This document shows, piece after piece, positions 16,772 through 25,015 of a stretch of DNA of 64,000 nt (position 1 is its first letter; each line of letters opens with the position of its first letter). Source of the stretch: Vagococcus silagei. GTDB lineage: Bacteria; Bacillota; Bacilli; Lactobacillales; Vagococcaceae. A program made the translations under genes and the position numbers. A model generated the notes under the pieces. That model made no database searches, was not told the DNA's origin, and worked only from the letters and a program-made list of their open reading frames with translations. The DNA lies in assembly GCF_004795745.1 (NCBI RefSeq), contig NZ_SDGV01000001.1, positions 124,001-188,000 of the forward strand. Reading direction: 5' to 3'.

Positions 16772-17269
16772 ATGAAAAATTTATATATGAAACAAAAAAT
16801 GTTTAGCATTGGTGAAAAGTTTTCGATTCAAAATGAAGAGGGACAGATTGTTTATAAGGTAGAAGGAAGTTTCTTTAAAATTCCTAAATCTTTCAAAATG
16901 TACGATCAAGATCATCGCCTTATTGGTACTGTCACTAAAGAGATGTTCAAACTATTGCCTAAATTTAAGATTGAAATTGAGAACGAACCCACGATTAGAA
17001 TTGAAAAAGGATTCACCTTTTTTAAGGATCGTTACCGCATTATCAGTAAAAACGTTGAAGTGCGCGGCGACTGGTTAGATAAGAATTATGAAATCTATCG
17101 GGATGGAAAATCGATTGCTAAAATCACACAAAAATGGATAGCAATGACTGATACCTTTGAAATTAAAGTTATCGATGAAAAATATGAGCATTTGACGATC
17201 ATGTTAGTTGCGGCGATTGATTTTGTCAAAGACCAACAAAGAGCAGCTGCCTCTAGTGCATCAGTTTAA
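16772..17269 (+). CDS. LURP-one-related (LOR/YxjI) family protein
   Basis: A 165-aa soluble protein of the tubby-like LURP-one-related fold. It starts MKNLYMKQKMFSIGEKFSI and shows the repeated short strands of the family (EEGQIVYKVEGSFFK, GTVTKEM, FKDRYRII, YEIYRDGKSIAKITQKW). No membrane segment or catalytic motif. The biochemical role in bacteria is not known. A second, divergent member is encoded at 32358-32852. It is monocistronic: own promoter, strong terminator. Confidence 0.8.
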   Translation: MKNLYMKQKMFSIGEKFSIQNEEGQIVYKVEGSFFKIPKSFKMYDQDHRLIGTVTKEMFKLLPKFKIEIENEPTIRIEKGFTFFKDRYRIISKNVEVRGDWLDKNYEIYRDGKSIAKITQKWIAMTDTFEIKVIDEKYEHLTIMLVAAIDFVKDQQRAAASSASV

Positions 17270-17321
17270 TTTTTTGCGATTTAAAAAAGTGATAAAGCTT
17301 TATATAGAAGAAAGATATAAA

Positions 17322-17371
17322 TAAAACTAGCGCGAGAACAATTTTGGCTACTGTTCTTGCGCTAGTTTTTT
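17322..17371 (+). terminator. Terminator of the LURP-one-like gene
   Basis: AAAACTAGCGC/AGAACA pairs with TGTTCT/GCGCTAGTTTT as a long GC-containing hairpin followed by six T on the plus strand. It lies about 50 nt after the stop codon and also works as a stem for the opposite strand. Confidence 0.9.
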
Positions 17372-17375
17372 GATT

Positions 17376-17609
17376 GACGGGATTATTTTGGCTGGGCCTC
17401 AGCACTAAGCCAATCCTAGTAATCAGACAAAAATCGTCTGTTAACTAGGCTCGTCTTACTGTTCAGCCCAAAACGCCAGAATAATCACCTTAGTTGACGG
17501 GTTTTTTGGAGCATGGGTTCAGCAACAAGCTAATCCTGGTAATAAATCAAAGACCGATTTTTTCCCAGGCTCATCTTGTTGTTCACCCATAAGCACTCCA
17601 AAAACCACC
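17376..17609 (-). repeat. Hairpin-repeat array B (two full units, 120-nt period) at the oppA stop codon
   Basis: In oppA orientation (minus strand), unit B2 (about 17496-17609) begins at the TAA with GGTGG. It pairs GGTTTTTGGAG with CTCCAAAAAACC, ATGGGT with ACCCAT, AACAAGA-type with CTTGTT-type arms, and AAATC/GATTT around loop GGTCTTT. Unit B1 (about 17376-17491) pairs GATTATTCTGGC with GCCAAAATAATC, TGGGC with GCCCA, CCTAGT with ACTAGG, and CAGAC with GTCTG around loop GATTTTT. Corresponding positions of the two units are exactly 120 nt apart (17381 and 17501). Stems differ in sequence but keep pairing. Confidence 0.88.
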
Positions 17610-19271
17610 TTATTCCGCCTTTATTCCTTTATATTCATATGATGCTCCGGCTGTGTGGGATACGTAGCCTTTCATTTGCGGGTTTCGTAGGTGTCCTTCT
17701 GCTACTTGGTAGATTGGGATAATACCTGCATCGTCGCCTAGTAAGATTTTTTCAGCGTCGAGGAAGTTTTGCCAACGGGCTTTTGGATCGTTGACGTTGG
17801 TTGTTTTAGCTGCACGAACTAATTTATCATATTCTGGATTTGAATAACCCCCACGATTGTAGGCATTTCCTGTTTCAAACAAATCGATAAATGAACTTGG
17901 ATCATTGTAATCCGCGCCCCAACCTGCTAGTACAATATCGAAATCACCTTTACCACTACGTTCTAAACGAATTGGTTTTGTCACGGCTGTGACTGAAGCC
18001 TCAATACCCAATTTATCCTGGAAAGCACCTTGGATAAATTCAGCAATTTTTTTCGTTGAATCATTATCATCTGTTAAAATATCAAATTTGATTTTATCGA
18101 CATTTAACTCTTTTTTAGCTTTATCTAAATATTCTTTTGCTTTCTTTGGATCATACTCTTTGTACACTTTTGAATCTTTCACGAAATCTTTTTTTGTTTC
18201 TGGATTTACCGCAAGATCAGTTGGGACAATTCCAGTTGCGACTGTCGAGCCGTCACCTAATACTTTATCAACAATTGCTTTACTATCAATTGCGTAAGAC
18301 AAAGCTTTACGTAAATGAACATTATGGAATGGTTTATTTTTATCTTTTTGATTGAGATCAATATAGATTGTACGTCCTTCTTTATCAAGGACATAATCCT
18401 CATTGTCACGGAATTGTTGTGCAAGTTCCCCTGTCAAAATAACATCATCTAATTGTCCATCTTCATATAAATTTAAACCTGTTGAAGATTCTTTAACCAC
18501 GAAAGCACCAATCTCTTTCATTTTGACTTGATCTTTATCCCAGTACTTTTCATTTTTAACGTATTTCCATTCTAAATCTGAACCGGGGCCATCAAATTCT
18601 TCTAACGTGAATGGGCCATTATAAAGTGAATTTTCAGTAGAGGTTCCAAATTGCTTACCTTTCTCTTCCACAAATTTTTGTTGTAATGGAAAGAAAGTCG
18701 GAAATGCTAATAATTTATCAAAATACGGTACTGGATTATCTAACGTAATCTTTAATTGGTCATCCCCAATTGCCTCAATACCTAATTCATTCGGCTGTTT
18801 TTCTCCTTTAATAATTGCGGCTCCATTTTTTACTGGTTCAACAAAGTAAGCATATTCAGCACCAGTTTTAGGATCTGCTACACGTTGCCACGCGTAAACA
18901 TAATCTGCTGCGACCACTGGATCGCCATTGCTCCACTTCGCATCTTTACGTAATTTAATTTTATATTCTAAACCATCCTCACTTTTTTCAGCAAGCTCTG
19001 CTGCTCCGGCTGGTTCTGGTTCATTTTTAGCATTCATGCGATAAAGGCCTTCATAAAATTGATTCATCGCGCCAAAACTGACTTTATCCGTCGCAATTGC
19101 CGGATCAATGGATGCCAATTCTTGTGGAATACCAAATTTAAATACTTTTTCTGAATCTGCTTTTGAATTTTTAGCATCCTTCGCTGATTCTGATTTTGTG
19201 TTACCACACGCACTAACCAATATCACAGCACTTGCTAAAATTAGCATGTATATTATTCGCCTTTTTTTCAT
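17610..19271 (-). CDS. Oligopeptide ABC transporter substrate-binding lipoprotein (OppA family)
   Basis: The chosen ATG at 19271 gives 553 aa. The TTG five codons upstream lies inside the GGAGGAG ribosome site and is unlikely to be used. The lipobox LVSACG follows the hydrophobic signal. SBP_bac_5 features include PQELASIDPAIATDKVS, LYRMNAKNEPEPAGA, WSNGDPVVAADYVYAWQR and a C-terminal GWGADYNDPSSF. It binds peptides for an Opp/Dpp importer, but no permease or ATPase genes are adjacent, so it is an orphan receptor. Pheromone-binding paralogues are common in enterococci, but specificity cannot be read here. Its TAA is part of the edge of hairpin array B. Confidence 0.9.
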   Translation of the reverse strand: MKKRRIIYMLILASAVILVSACGNTKSESAKDAKNSKADSEKVFKFGIPQELASIDPAIATDKVSFGAMNQFYEGLYRMNAKNEPEPAGAAELAEKSEDGLEYKIKLRKDAKWSNGDPVVAADYVYAWQRVADPKTGAEYAYFVEPVKNGAAIIKGEKQPNELGIEAIGDDQLKITLDNPVPYFDKLLAFPTFFPLQQKFVEEKGKQFGTSTENSLYNGPFTLEEFDGPGSDLEWKYVKNEKYWDKDQVKMKEIGAFVVKESSTGLNLYEDGQLDDVILTGELAQQFRDNEDYVLDKEGRTIYIDLNQKDKNKPFHNVHLRKALSYAIDSKAIVDKVLGDGSTVATGIVPTDLAVNPETKKDFVKDSKVYKEYDPKKAKEYLDKAKKELNVDKIKFDILTDDNDSTKKIAEFIQGAFQDKLGIEASVTAVTKPIRLERSGKGDFDIVLAGWGADYNDPSSFIDLFETGNAYNRGGYSNPEYDKLVRAAKTTNVNDPKARWQNFLDAEKILLGDDAGIIPIYQVAEGHLRNPQMKGYVSHTAGASYEYKGIKAE

Positions 19272-19389
19272 CTCTATCTCCTCCAAATTTATATCTTGTA
19301 TCCCATTCTAACCAAACACAAAACAAATTGCAATCTTTTTATTATTTAATTTTAATCTTATTTTAATTTTATGTTGATCAAAAAGAAAA

Positions 19390-19440
19390 GTTTCAAGATA
19401 AAATGAATCAACATTTTATCTTGAAACCTTATTATTTTTT
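19390..19440. terminator. Long AT hairpin with U-tract upstream of oppA
   Basis: GTTTCAAGATAAAAT and ATTTTATCTTGAAAC pair perfectly (15 bp) around a 7-nt loop, followed by CTTATTATTTTTTT on the plus strand and preceded by A's that read as T's on the minus strand. It separates oppA from the decayed segment at 19740-20075. Confidence 0.75.
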
Positions 19441-19739
19441 TATAGGATACTTGCAATTTCCCAAATAATTTTACTTTCACCGTATTGACCAAAAAGATTA
19501 CCAGTCTGCAAGTTAAGAAGCAACCCAAGCTGATCATTTAATAAAGAGATTGGCATATAAATCGTCGAATTTGAACGATTCTTTCAATTCTTTAGAGGCC
19601 TTTATTTAGTAAGACTAGTGACGCTTACATTGTTTTAAAGTCAACAATTTCTGGCACATTTAGTTCAAGCATTACTTGATAAATAAAGGTGATTGTCAAG
19701 CCAAAATTAGTTAATTCAGTAAACTTAATTCAATATTAG

Positions 19740-20075
19740 CCATTTTACCATCGGTCGTTCCCGTATTTCAGAAAGAACTTTTCCAACATTTTTAGTCCCT
19801 TTAGGAACAATGTATACGGTACCTTCGCTGATGAAGAACTGATCTGTAATGATTTCTCGTTTAATCGCTTGACCATCACATTGGTTGCAGTTACTTTGAT
19901 ATCACCAACAATAAATTTTGGTGTCTAGCCAAACTTCCTCTCCTTTGAATCCGAACCCCGATGTTCTAAAACAGCCACACCTGGATATTTTTCTATTGAT
20001 TCAGCGGCGTGAACAATTTCTCCATTTACCATAAAGAAACATAAAAAAATAACAGTCCCATAATCAATCCTTTAA
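19740..20075 (-). pseudogene. Decayed gene of a small exported protein
   Basis: On the minus strand, coding-like stretches occur in different frames. One reads GTVIFLCFFMVNGEIVHA|AES followed by IEKYPGVAVLEHRG, which looks like a signal peptide and mature start. It then continues, after frame changes, with KFIVGDIKVTATNVMVKRLN and with REIITDQFFISEGTVYIVPK then GKVLSEIRERPMVKW. An AGGAGG precedes the region (about 20100). Several frameshifts and in-frame stops are needed to join the pieces, so the gene is broken. I do not recognise the family. The rest of the 19441-20189 gap shows nothing else I can support. Confidence 0.4.
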
Positions 20076-20189
20076 TTCTTTCTTACATTCTTAAAGAAAC
20101 CTCCTTTTACTTAATACAGTTATCAAAATATAGAAGACAACAACAAATATAACGAACGTTATAAAAGTTGTTAAGTAATAATATGTTTC

Positions 20190-20246
20190 AAAAAAGAAGC
20201 GTTTAGCAAAACGACACGAACGTTCGTTAAACTAAACACTTCTTTT
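20190..20246 (-). terminator. Terminator after obg
   Basis: AAGAAGCGTTTAG (20194-20206) pairs with CTAAACACTTCTT (20232-20244), with a second inner palindrome ACGAACGTTCGT in the loop. A-runs and T-runs flank both sides, so it can act on either strand. It lies 13 nt after the obg stop codon. Confidence 0.75.
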
Positions 20247-20258
20247 TATATCATTTAA

Positions 20259-21575
20259 TTAATCAACAAATTCAAAAACAAATTCTTTAATACGTACTTG
20301 GTCACCATCACGAGCACCACGTTTACGTAATTCTTCATCGACACCCATCCCTCTTAATTGACGGGCAAATTTCATAATACTTTCTTCACGTTCGAAGTTT
20401 GTCATCACGAATAGCTTTTCGAGCTTATCACCAGATAGAACCCAAGTGGCATCATCATCACGACTAATCGTAAAGGCTGGCTCATCTTCATGGAAACCGT
20501 AGTGAACAATCTCTTCTTCACCCGTTTCTTCAATATAAAGTGGAAACTCATCTGTGACTTCTAAAAGACCTGCAGTTGCACTTAACAATGGATCAATCCC
20601 TTGGCGAGAAACACCAGAAATTGGGAAAATTTGAATATCATCATCAAACTCATTCTCTTTAAGAGCTTGAATTTTTTTCGTAAATTCTTTCAAGTTTTCT
20701 TCAGCGTCAGGCATATCCATTTTATTTGCAACAATAATTTGAGGACGTTCTAGTAAACGTAGATCATGACTTTCTAATTCATGATTAATTTTTTCATAAT
20801 CATCAAACGGATCACGACCTTCCATTCCACTCATATCAATCACATGCAGAATGACTCTTGTTCGTTCGATATGACGTAAGAATTGCGTGCCAAGACCAAC
20901 ACCTTGTGAAGCACCCTCAATTAATCCAGGCATATCGGCCATCACAAAGCTATCGCCTTCTTTGGTCGTTACCATACCTAGGTTAGGTACTAAAGTTGTA
21001 AAATGATAAGCGCCAATTTTTGGTCTTGCTTGTGACACAACTGAAAGTAAGGTTGACTTACCAACAGAAGGGAAACCCACTAAACCAACATCAGCTAAAA
21101 CTTTTAGTTCTAATTCAATTTTCTTTTCAACACCTGGTTCACCCTTTTCAGAGATTTCTGGTGCCGGATTTCTTGGTGTCGCAAAGCGAATATTACCGCG
21201 TCCACCGCGTCCACCTTGAGCCACTAACAATTTTTGACCATGTGTGACAAGGTCGCCCAAAAGAACGCCTGTTTCATGTTCACGAACAGTTGTACCTGGT
21301 GGCACCTTAACAAAAGTATCCTCAGCACCACGGCCATGCATACTCTTACTCATTCCATTTTCACCTGGTGTTGCTTTAAAATAGCGATTATATCTAAAAT
21401 CCATTAATGTACGTAAGCCTTCATCAACTACAAGATAAATACTTCCTCCGCGGCCACCATCGCCTCCAGCGGGACCACCGTCAGGAACATACTTTTCTCG
21501 TCTGAAAGCAACCATTCCATCGCCACCCTTACCGGCTTTGATGTCAATTGTGACTTGATCTAAAAACATGGACAT
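20259..21575 (-). CDS. obg: GTPase Obg/CgtA
   Basis: A 438-aa essential ribosome-associated GTPase acting in 50S assembly and stress control. The glycine-rich Obg fold covers about 1-158 ([27 protein letters not shown]). The G domain has G1 [10 protein letters not shown]3 DMPGLIEGA and G4 NKMD. The C-terminal OCT domain (about 350-430) ends in [19 protein letters not shown]. Start ATG 21575 lies 9 nt from GGAGG. Monocistronic, with its own terminator. Confidence 0.96.
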   Translation of the reverse strand: MSMFLDQVTIDIKAGKGGDGMVAFRREKYVPDGGPAGGDGGRGGSIYLVVDEGLRTLMDFRYNRYFKATPGENGMSKSMHGRGAEDTFVKVPPGTTVREHETGVLLGDLVTHGQKLLVAQGGRGGRGNIRFATPRNPAPEISEKGEPGVEKKIELELKVLADVGLVGFPSVGKSTLLSVVSQARPKIGAYHFTTLVPNLGMVTTKEGDSFVMADMPGLIEGASQGVGLGTQFLRHIERTRVILHVIDMSGMEGRDPFDDYEKINHELESHDLRLLERPQIIVANKMDMPDAEENLKEFTKKIQALKENEFDDDIQIFPISGVSRQGIDPLLSATAGLLEVTDEFPLYIEETGEEEIVHYGFHEDEPAFTISRDDDATWVLSGDKLEKLFVMTNFEREESIMKFARQLRGMGVDEELRKRGARDGDQVRIKEFVFEFVD

Positions 21576-21703
21576 CGTTTATGTCCTCCTTATACCTATA
21601 ATTTATCTTCGCCCTTCATTGTATCTGTTCAAAAGTTGTTTGTCTATAAATGTCTGCCCTAGAAACCACATTTTTAAGGAAACTTAACGCAAAAAAACAT
21701 AGT

Positions 21704-21732
21704 TTGGCATTAGCTAGAAAGTTTGTTACAAT
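21704..21732 (+). promoter_or_regulatory. Sigma-A promoter of the cyclophilin lipoprotein gene
   Basis: TTGGCA (21704-21709) and TACAAT (21727-21732) are 17 nt apart, 42 nt upstream of the start codon. Confidence 0.65.
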
Positions 21733-21774
21733 TTAACTACATATTAAGGAAATAGAAAGGATTTCACAGACACT

Positions 21775-22533
21775 ATGAAAACAAAAAAATGGTTAGTGGC
21801 TTTAACTAGTTTAACAATGGCCACACTTTTATTAACAGCTTGTGGTTCAAATGATAAAAAAGAATCAGCTTCAAGTAGCGACAAAACAGAAGAAACAAAA
21901 AAAGAGAAAAAAGTTGACTTAAACTCACTTGAGTTACCTCAATTAAGTAAAGAAGTCGCTGAAGACGAGGCTTTAGTTGAGATGGTCACTTCAGAAGGCT
22001 CAATTAAAATCAAATTATTCCCTAAAGAAGCACCAAAAGCAGTTGAAAACTTTATGACACACGCTAAAGAAGGCTATTATAAAGACGTTATCTTCCACCG
22101 CGTTATTCAAGATTTCATGATCCAAACTGGTGACCCTGAAGGTACTGGTGCTGGTGGCGAAAGTATCTGGAAAGAAGAGTTTGCTCCTGAAATTTCAAAT
22201 AGTTTGTATCATATTAACGGCGCACTTGCGGTAGCACGTTCAGGCGGAGATGACATTACAGAAAAAACACAAGGTAGTCAATTCTATATTGTGTCAAACG
22301 GTCACGATGTTTCTGATGGTTTACTTGCAGAAGATTATCCAGAAAAAATTATTGAAGCCTATGAAAAAGGTGGCGCACCATTCTTAGATAAAAAATACTC
22401 TGTCTTTGGTCAAGTCATCGAAGGACAAGATGTTGTCGATAAAATCGCAACAACTGAAACTGGTGAAGCTGATAAGCCTAAAAAAGACATCACCATCAAA
22501 GAAATCAAAATCCTACAAGAAGCAAAAAAATAA
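21775..22533 (+). CDS. Cyclophilin-type peptidyl-prolyl isomerase lipoprotein
   Basis: A 252-aa exported lipoprotein (lipobox LLTACGS) with a Lys/Ser/Glu-rich linker and a cyclophilin domain at about 70-250. The active-site region IFHRVIQDFMIQTGDPEG and GSQFYIV are conserved, while the later part is adapted as in bacterial PpiA/PpiB relatives. It should catalyse proline cis-trans isomerisation in proteins folding at the membrane-wall interface. Start ATG 21775 has an AAAGGA nearby. It has its own promoter and terminator. Confidence 0.92.
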   Translation: MKTKKWLVALTSLTMATLLLTACGSNDKKESASSSDKTEETKKEKKVDLNSLELPQLSKEVAEDEALVEMVTSEGSIKIKLFPKEAPKAVENFMTHAKEGYYKDVIFHRVIQDFMIQTGDPEGTGAGGESIWKEEFAPEISNSLYHINGALAVARSGGDDITEKTQGSQFYIVSNGHDVSDGLLAEDYPEKIIEAYEKGGAPFLDKKYSVFGQVIEGQDVVDKIATTETGEADKPKKDITIKEIKILQEAKK

Positions 22534-22576
22534 GAGCGTAGCTGAGTGGTCAGCTCCAACAAAACAAGACATTAAA

Positions 22577-22620
22577 AGAAGTATTTCTCTTGAAAACATG
22601 AGAAATACTTTTTTTTTTAC
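22577..22620 (+). terminator. Terminator of the cyclophilin gene
   Basis: AAGTATTTCTC pairs with GAGAAATACTT around TTGAAAACAT and is followed by nine to ten T on the plus strand. Confidence 0.92.
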
Positions 22621-22654
22621 TTGTCATTCTAAATAATTTATGCTAAATTATAAA

Positions 22655-22669
22655 TCGTAATCATTACTA
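22655..22669 (+). promoter_or_regulatory. Zur-type operator upstream of rpsN
   Basis: TCGTAATCATTACTA contains the palindrome GTAAT-C-ATTAC and matches the Gram-positive Zur box (TCGTAATnATTACGA) except at the last bases. It lies about 26 nt before the start codon of the zinc-free S14 gene, where a zinc-sensing repressor would act. Confidence 0.75.
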
Positions 22670-22694
22670 TTGACTTTCTATATGAGGAGGAACT

Positions 22695-22964
22695 ATGGCA
22701 AAAAAATCAAAGATTGCAAAAATGAAACGCCAAGAAAAACTAATCGCAGAATATGCTGATTTAAGAAAAGAACTCAAGGCAACTGGCGACTACAAACAGT
22801 TAGCCTCTCTACCTCGAGATTCAAATCCTAATCGCTTAAAAAATCGTGACCAAACAGATGGTCGACCTCGAGGTTATATGCGCAAATTTGGTGTATCTCG
22901 AATTCATTTTCGCGAGTTAGCGTTACACGGTGATTTACCTGGTGTTACAAAAGCCAGTTGGTAA
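22695..22964 (+). CDS. rpsN: 30S ribosomal protein S14, zinc-independent paralogue
   Basis: An 89-aa uS14 with the conserved core ([21 protein letters not shown], split here for length, then [25 protein letters not shown]). It contains no cysteine at all, so it is the C-minus form that needs no zinc and replaces the zinc-ribbon S14 under zinc starvation. GAGGAGG-type ribosome site upstream. The Zur box just upstream supports zinc-responsive expression. It is followed 14 nt later by a 35-aa basic peptide gene, probably cotranscribed. Confidence 0.95.
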   Translation: MAKKSKIAKMKRQEKLIAEYADLRKELKATGDYKQLASLPRDSNPNRLKNRDQTDGRPRGYMRKFGVSRIHFRELALHGDLPGVTKASW

Positions 22965-22978
22965 AAAAGGAGAACGAC

Positions 22979-23086
22979 ATGGAAAAACAAGATTTAGCAA
23001 GTGCCTACAGACGATTAAAGAGCCCCAACATCAAAACACGAAAAAGGGCACTCAAAACGATTAAAGCAATAAAAAAAAATAGATAA
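22979..23086 (+). CDS. 35-aa basic protein, putative metal-homeostasis peptide
   Basis: A 35-codon ORF with a good AAAAAAGGAG ribosome site, reading MEKQDLASAYRRLKSPNIKT and continuing with RKRALKTIKAIKKNR. It is strongly basic (13 Lys/Arg) and predicted helical. Short proteins of this kind are annotated as putative metal homeostasis proteins in Enterococcaceae; I recall this only from family naming, so function is unproven. Its place directly behind the Zur-controlled S14 gene and before a terminator supports a real gene in the zinc-starvation response. Confidence 0.7.
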   Translation: MEKQDLASAYRRLKSPNIKTRKRALKTIKAIKKNR

Positions 23087-23090
23087 ACAG

Positions 23091-23131
23091 AGAATCCTCT
23101 CAAATTTAATCACAATTTGAGAGGATTATTT
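23091..23131 (+). terminator. Terminator of rpsN-small ORF and of the anti-sigma gene
   Basis: AATCCTCTCAAAT pairs perfectly with ATTTGAGAGGATT around TTAATCACA, between two convergent genes. T-rich DNA follows on both strands. Confidence 0.85.
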
Positions 23132-23136
23132 GCGTA

Positions 23137-24186
23137 TTATTTTTTAGGTTCTAACTCAAATTCAGTCAATTTTTTATTATTAGACTTAATAACAGCGCGT
23201 AATCGTTGTCCATTATTATTTTTAATAAAAGGAAATTGATAAATCGCAAGCTGATTGTTCTCTTCTAAATTATACATCGATGCTTTGTACTCGACACCTT
23301 CTTCATCAATCAAGGTAACTTTTAACAGTTCCATATCAGAAACATCCAACGGCTGTTTAAATCTAAAACTAAAGTTAAAATGTGAAACGTTAGAAACTGC
23401 GTTTTCCAAAGTAATAATTGAAGATTCTTTAGTCAACTGATAGTCAACGGGTGTGTAATCAACGCGTTTTGTTTGATTGTTCAACGGGATCACCCACTCT
23501 CCTTCAACCACTTGTGGATTATCACTTTTGTTGTCAATCACAATTGATTTAATTTCCACTTTAGCATTTTCTAAAAGTGGTAGTTTCGTCAAATTATCTG
23601 TTAAAAAATGGTATTCACTACCAGATAAACTTGTTTTATCTTGATTCAATTGTTGTGTTCCCTCCACATCAGTTAATTTTTCACTCCATGATCCTTCAAA
23701 TTTTTCAGGGTCTTGAGCATTATCAAATAGATAAGTACCATCACCATTTTTAATAGCATAGTTTAACCAAATACTGCTATCACTCTTAAATTTCGTTTGA
23801 TCCTCATATGATACTGAATAATCAAAACCGAAACTTTCTGGCGTTGAAAAGTAACTATCGATTGCTACAACCACTTCATTATTTTCAGATTTTTTATTAT
23901 TTTTGACTGTCGCATCTCCTAAAGATTGACTCCATGGATTCGAAAAAGTGATGACTTTTTCAAGAACTGCTTGAACCTGTTCAAAATTATAAATGCCTAA
24001 GGTCATAATTGCTGCAACTACTCCGAGAGAAATCCAAGTTCTGCGCTTTCTTTTTTGTTTTGCTTTTTTTGCTGACAAATTCATGATATTTTCGTAAGTT
24101 TGATCAATTTTTTTCTTTGTATCTGCTTTAGGCGCGATTTCTTCTTCAAGCCATTGCTTATAATCTTGTTTGCTCGTCTTGCTCAT
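23137..24186 (-). CDS. Anti-sigma factor with DUF4179-like extracellular domain
   Basis: A 349-aa protein with a cytoplasmic N-terminus of about 48 residues (basic KKAKQKRKRRT just before the membrane), one transmembrane segment (about 50-68) and a long extracellular beta-rich domain (VVVAIDSYFSTPESFGFDYSVSYEDQ, given as a region around 103-128), as in DUF4179 anti-sigma proteins. It is translationally coupled to the sigma factor gene (29-nt overlap). It should hold the sigma factor inactive until an envelope signal is received. No cleavage or ligand site is evident. Confidence 0.8.
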   Translation of the reverse strand: MSKTSKQDYKQWLEEEIAPKADTKKKIDQTYENIMNLSAKKAKQKRKRRTWISLGVVAAIMTLGIYNFEQVQAVLEKVITFSNPWSQSLGDATVKNNKKSENNEVVVAIDSYFSTPESFGFDYSVSYEDQTKFKSDSSIWLNYAIKNGDGTYLFDNAQDPEKFEGSWSEKLTDVEGTQQLNQDKTSLSGSEYHFLTDNLTKLPLLENAKVEIKSIVIDNKSDNPQVVEGEWVIPLNNQTKRVDYTPVDYQLTKESSIITLENAVSNVSHFNFSFRFKQPLDVSDMELLKVTLIDEEGVEYKASMYNLEENNQLAIYQFPFIKNNNGQRLRAVIKSNNKKLTEFELEPKK

Positions 24187-24697
24187 TATCTGACCCTCCC
24201 TCTTTCAATAACTTCGCTTTCAATAATTGTTTACCACGACTCAATCTGGTTTTAACAGTATTTAAAGGTAAATCTAAAATAATACTAATATCTTTTAAAC
24301 TGTATTTTGAATAATAAAATAAAATGAGCGGGACTCGATACTTGTCTGACATCGAACCTAATAGATCTTCTAATTCCATTTCACTTAAATCATTTTGATA
24401 TGACTCTTCTAAATAAATAATATTATTTTCACGATTATTCTGCTTGATTAATCGATAACATTCGTTGATTAAAATACGATACAACCATGTGTTAAAATAT
24501 TCTTCCTTCTTTACTGTGCTCATTTTTTCATAAGCAATTAAAATCGTTGTCTGCATGACATCTTGTACATCGGCTTCATTAATTAAAATTCTTTTAGCTG
24601 TGCCATACAAAACATTTTCATAGTCCTTAATTAAAGTAACAAATGCTTCGCCATCACCTTTTTTAGCACGCTTAAAAAGACTAGTCTTCCAAATCAT
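24158..24697 (-). CDS. ECF-type RNA polymerase sigma factor
   Basis: The start at 24697 gives 179 aa; GGAGG lies 6 nt upstream, whereas the ATG at 24703 abuts the ribosome site and is unlikely. Region 2 shows LIKDYENVLYGTAKRILINEADVQDVMQ and FNTWLYRILINECYRLI (each shown as region markers). Region 4 shows PLILFYYSKYSLKDIS and LPLNTVKTRLSRGKQLLK, a clear helix-turn-helix. It is paired with the overlapping anti-sigma gene, so it is probably an envelope-stress regulator. Target promoters are unknown. Confidence 0.92.
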   Translation of the reverse strand: MIWKTSLFKRAKKGDGEAFVTLIKDYENVLYGTAKRILINEADVQDVMQTTILIAYEKMSTVKKEEYFNTWLYRILINECYRLIKQNNRENNIIYLEESYQNDLSEMELEDLLGSMSDKYRVPLILFYYSKYSLKDISIILDLPLNTVKTRLSRGKQLLKAKLLKEGGSDNEQDEQTRL

Positions 24698-24785
24698 AAA
24701 CATCCTCCTTTCTTAAGTTCTATTAATTAGATACTTAAGCCCTCCAAAAAGTTTCATTAATTATTATATCTTTTAAATTAAATAA

Positions 24786-24824
24786 AAAAAGAGACTTAGC
24801 ATTCCCCAATACTAAGTCTCTATC
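24786..24824 (-). terminator. Hairpin terminator upstream of the sigma factor gene
   Basis: AGAGACTTAG (24790-24799) and CTAAGTCTCT (24812-24821) pair perfectly. On the minus strand seven T follow. Its position upstream of the sigma gene suggests either the end of a short transcript or an attenuator. Confidence 0.7.
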
Positions 24825-24946
24825 TAAAAATAATCGTTTTATTTTATTTAGGCCATCGCCCTTCCCATCTCTTACTATACATCCTTTTATTAAACGCAAT
24901 TATTCATTTTAGTCCGATTACACGACAATCTTGTTTATAAACACAA

Positions 24947-24980
24947 AAAAAAGACAACGGCCTCACGCCGTTGTCAAAAA
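24947..24980 (-). terminator. Terminator after ilvE
   Basis: GACAACGGC (24953-24961) and GCCGTTGTC (24967-24975) form a 9-bp GC-rich hairpin with a CTCAC/GTGAG loop. The minus strand continues with eight T. It is about 175 nt downstream of the ilvE stop codon. Confidence 0.8.
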
Positions 24981-25015
24981 AGGAGTTGTTTATTTACTTT
25001 GGAGGAGTAAATAAA

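Noticed and set aside
17376-17609. Hairpin arrays as ordinary intrinsic terminators
   Set aside because: The 3' arms end in CTCCAAAAAACC-type sequence, with no U-tract after the stem in the gene sense, and at fni a classical terminator follows separately.
17376-17609. Hairpin arrays as a CRISPR array
   Set aside because: Only two to three long palindromic units per site, no short identical repeats with unique spacers, and no cas genes.
19271-19286. TTG start five codons upstream in oppA
   Set aside because: The TTG is part of the TTGGAGGAG ribosome site of the ATG at 19271.
24843-24881. 12-codon frame MYSKRWEGRWPK before a terminator on the minus strand
   Set aside because: The AAAAGG touches the ATG without spacing, and nothing shows translation; mentioned only within the gap entry.
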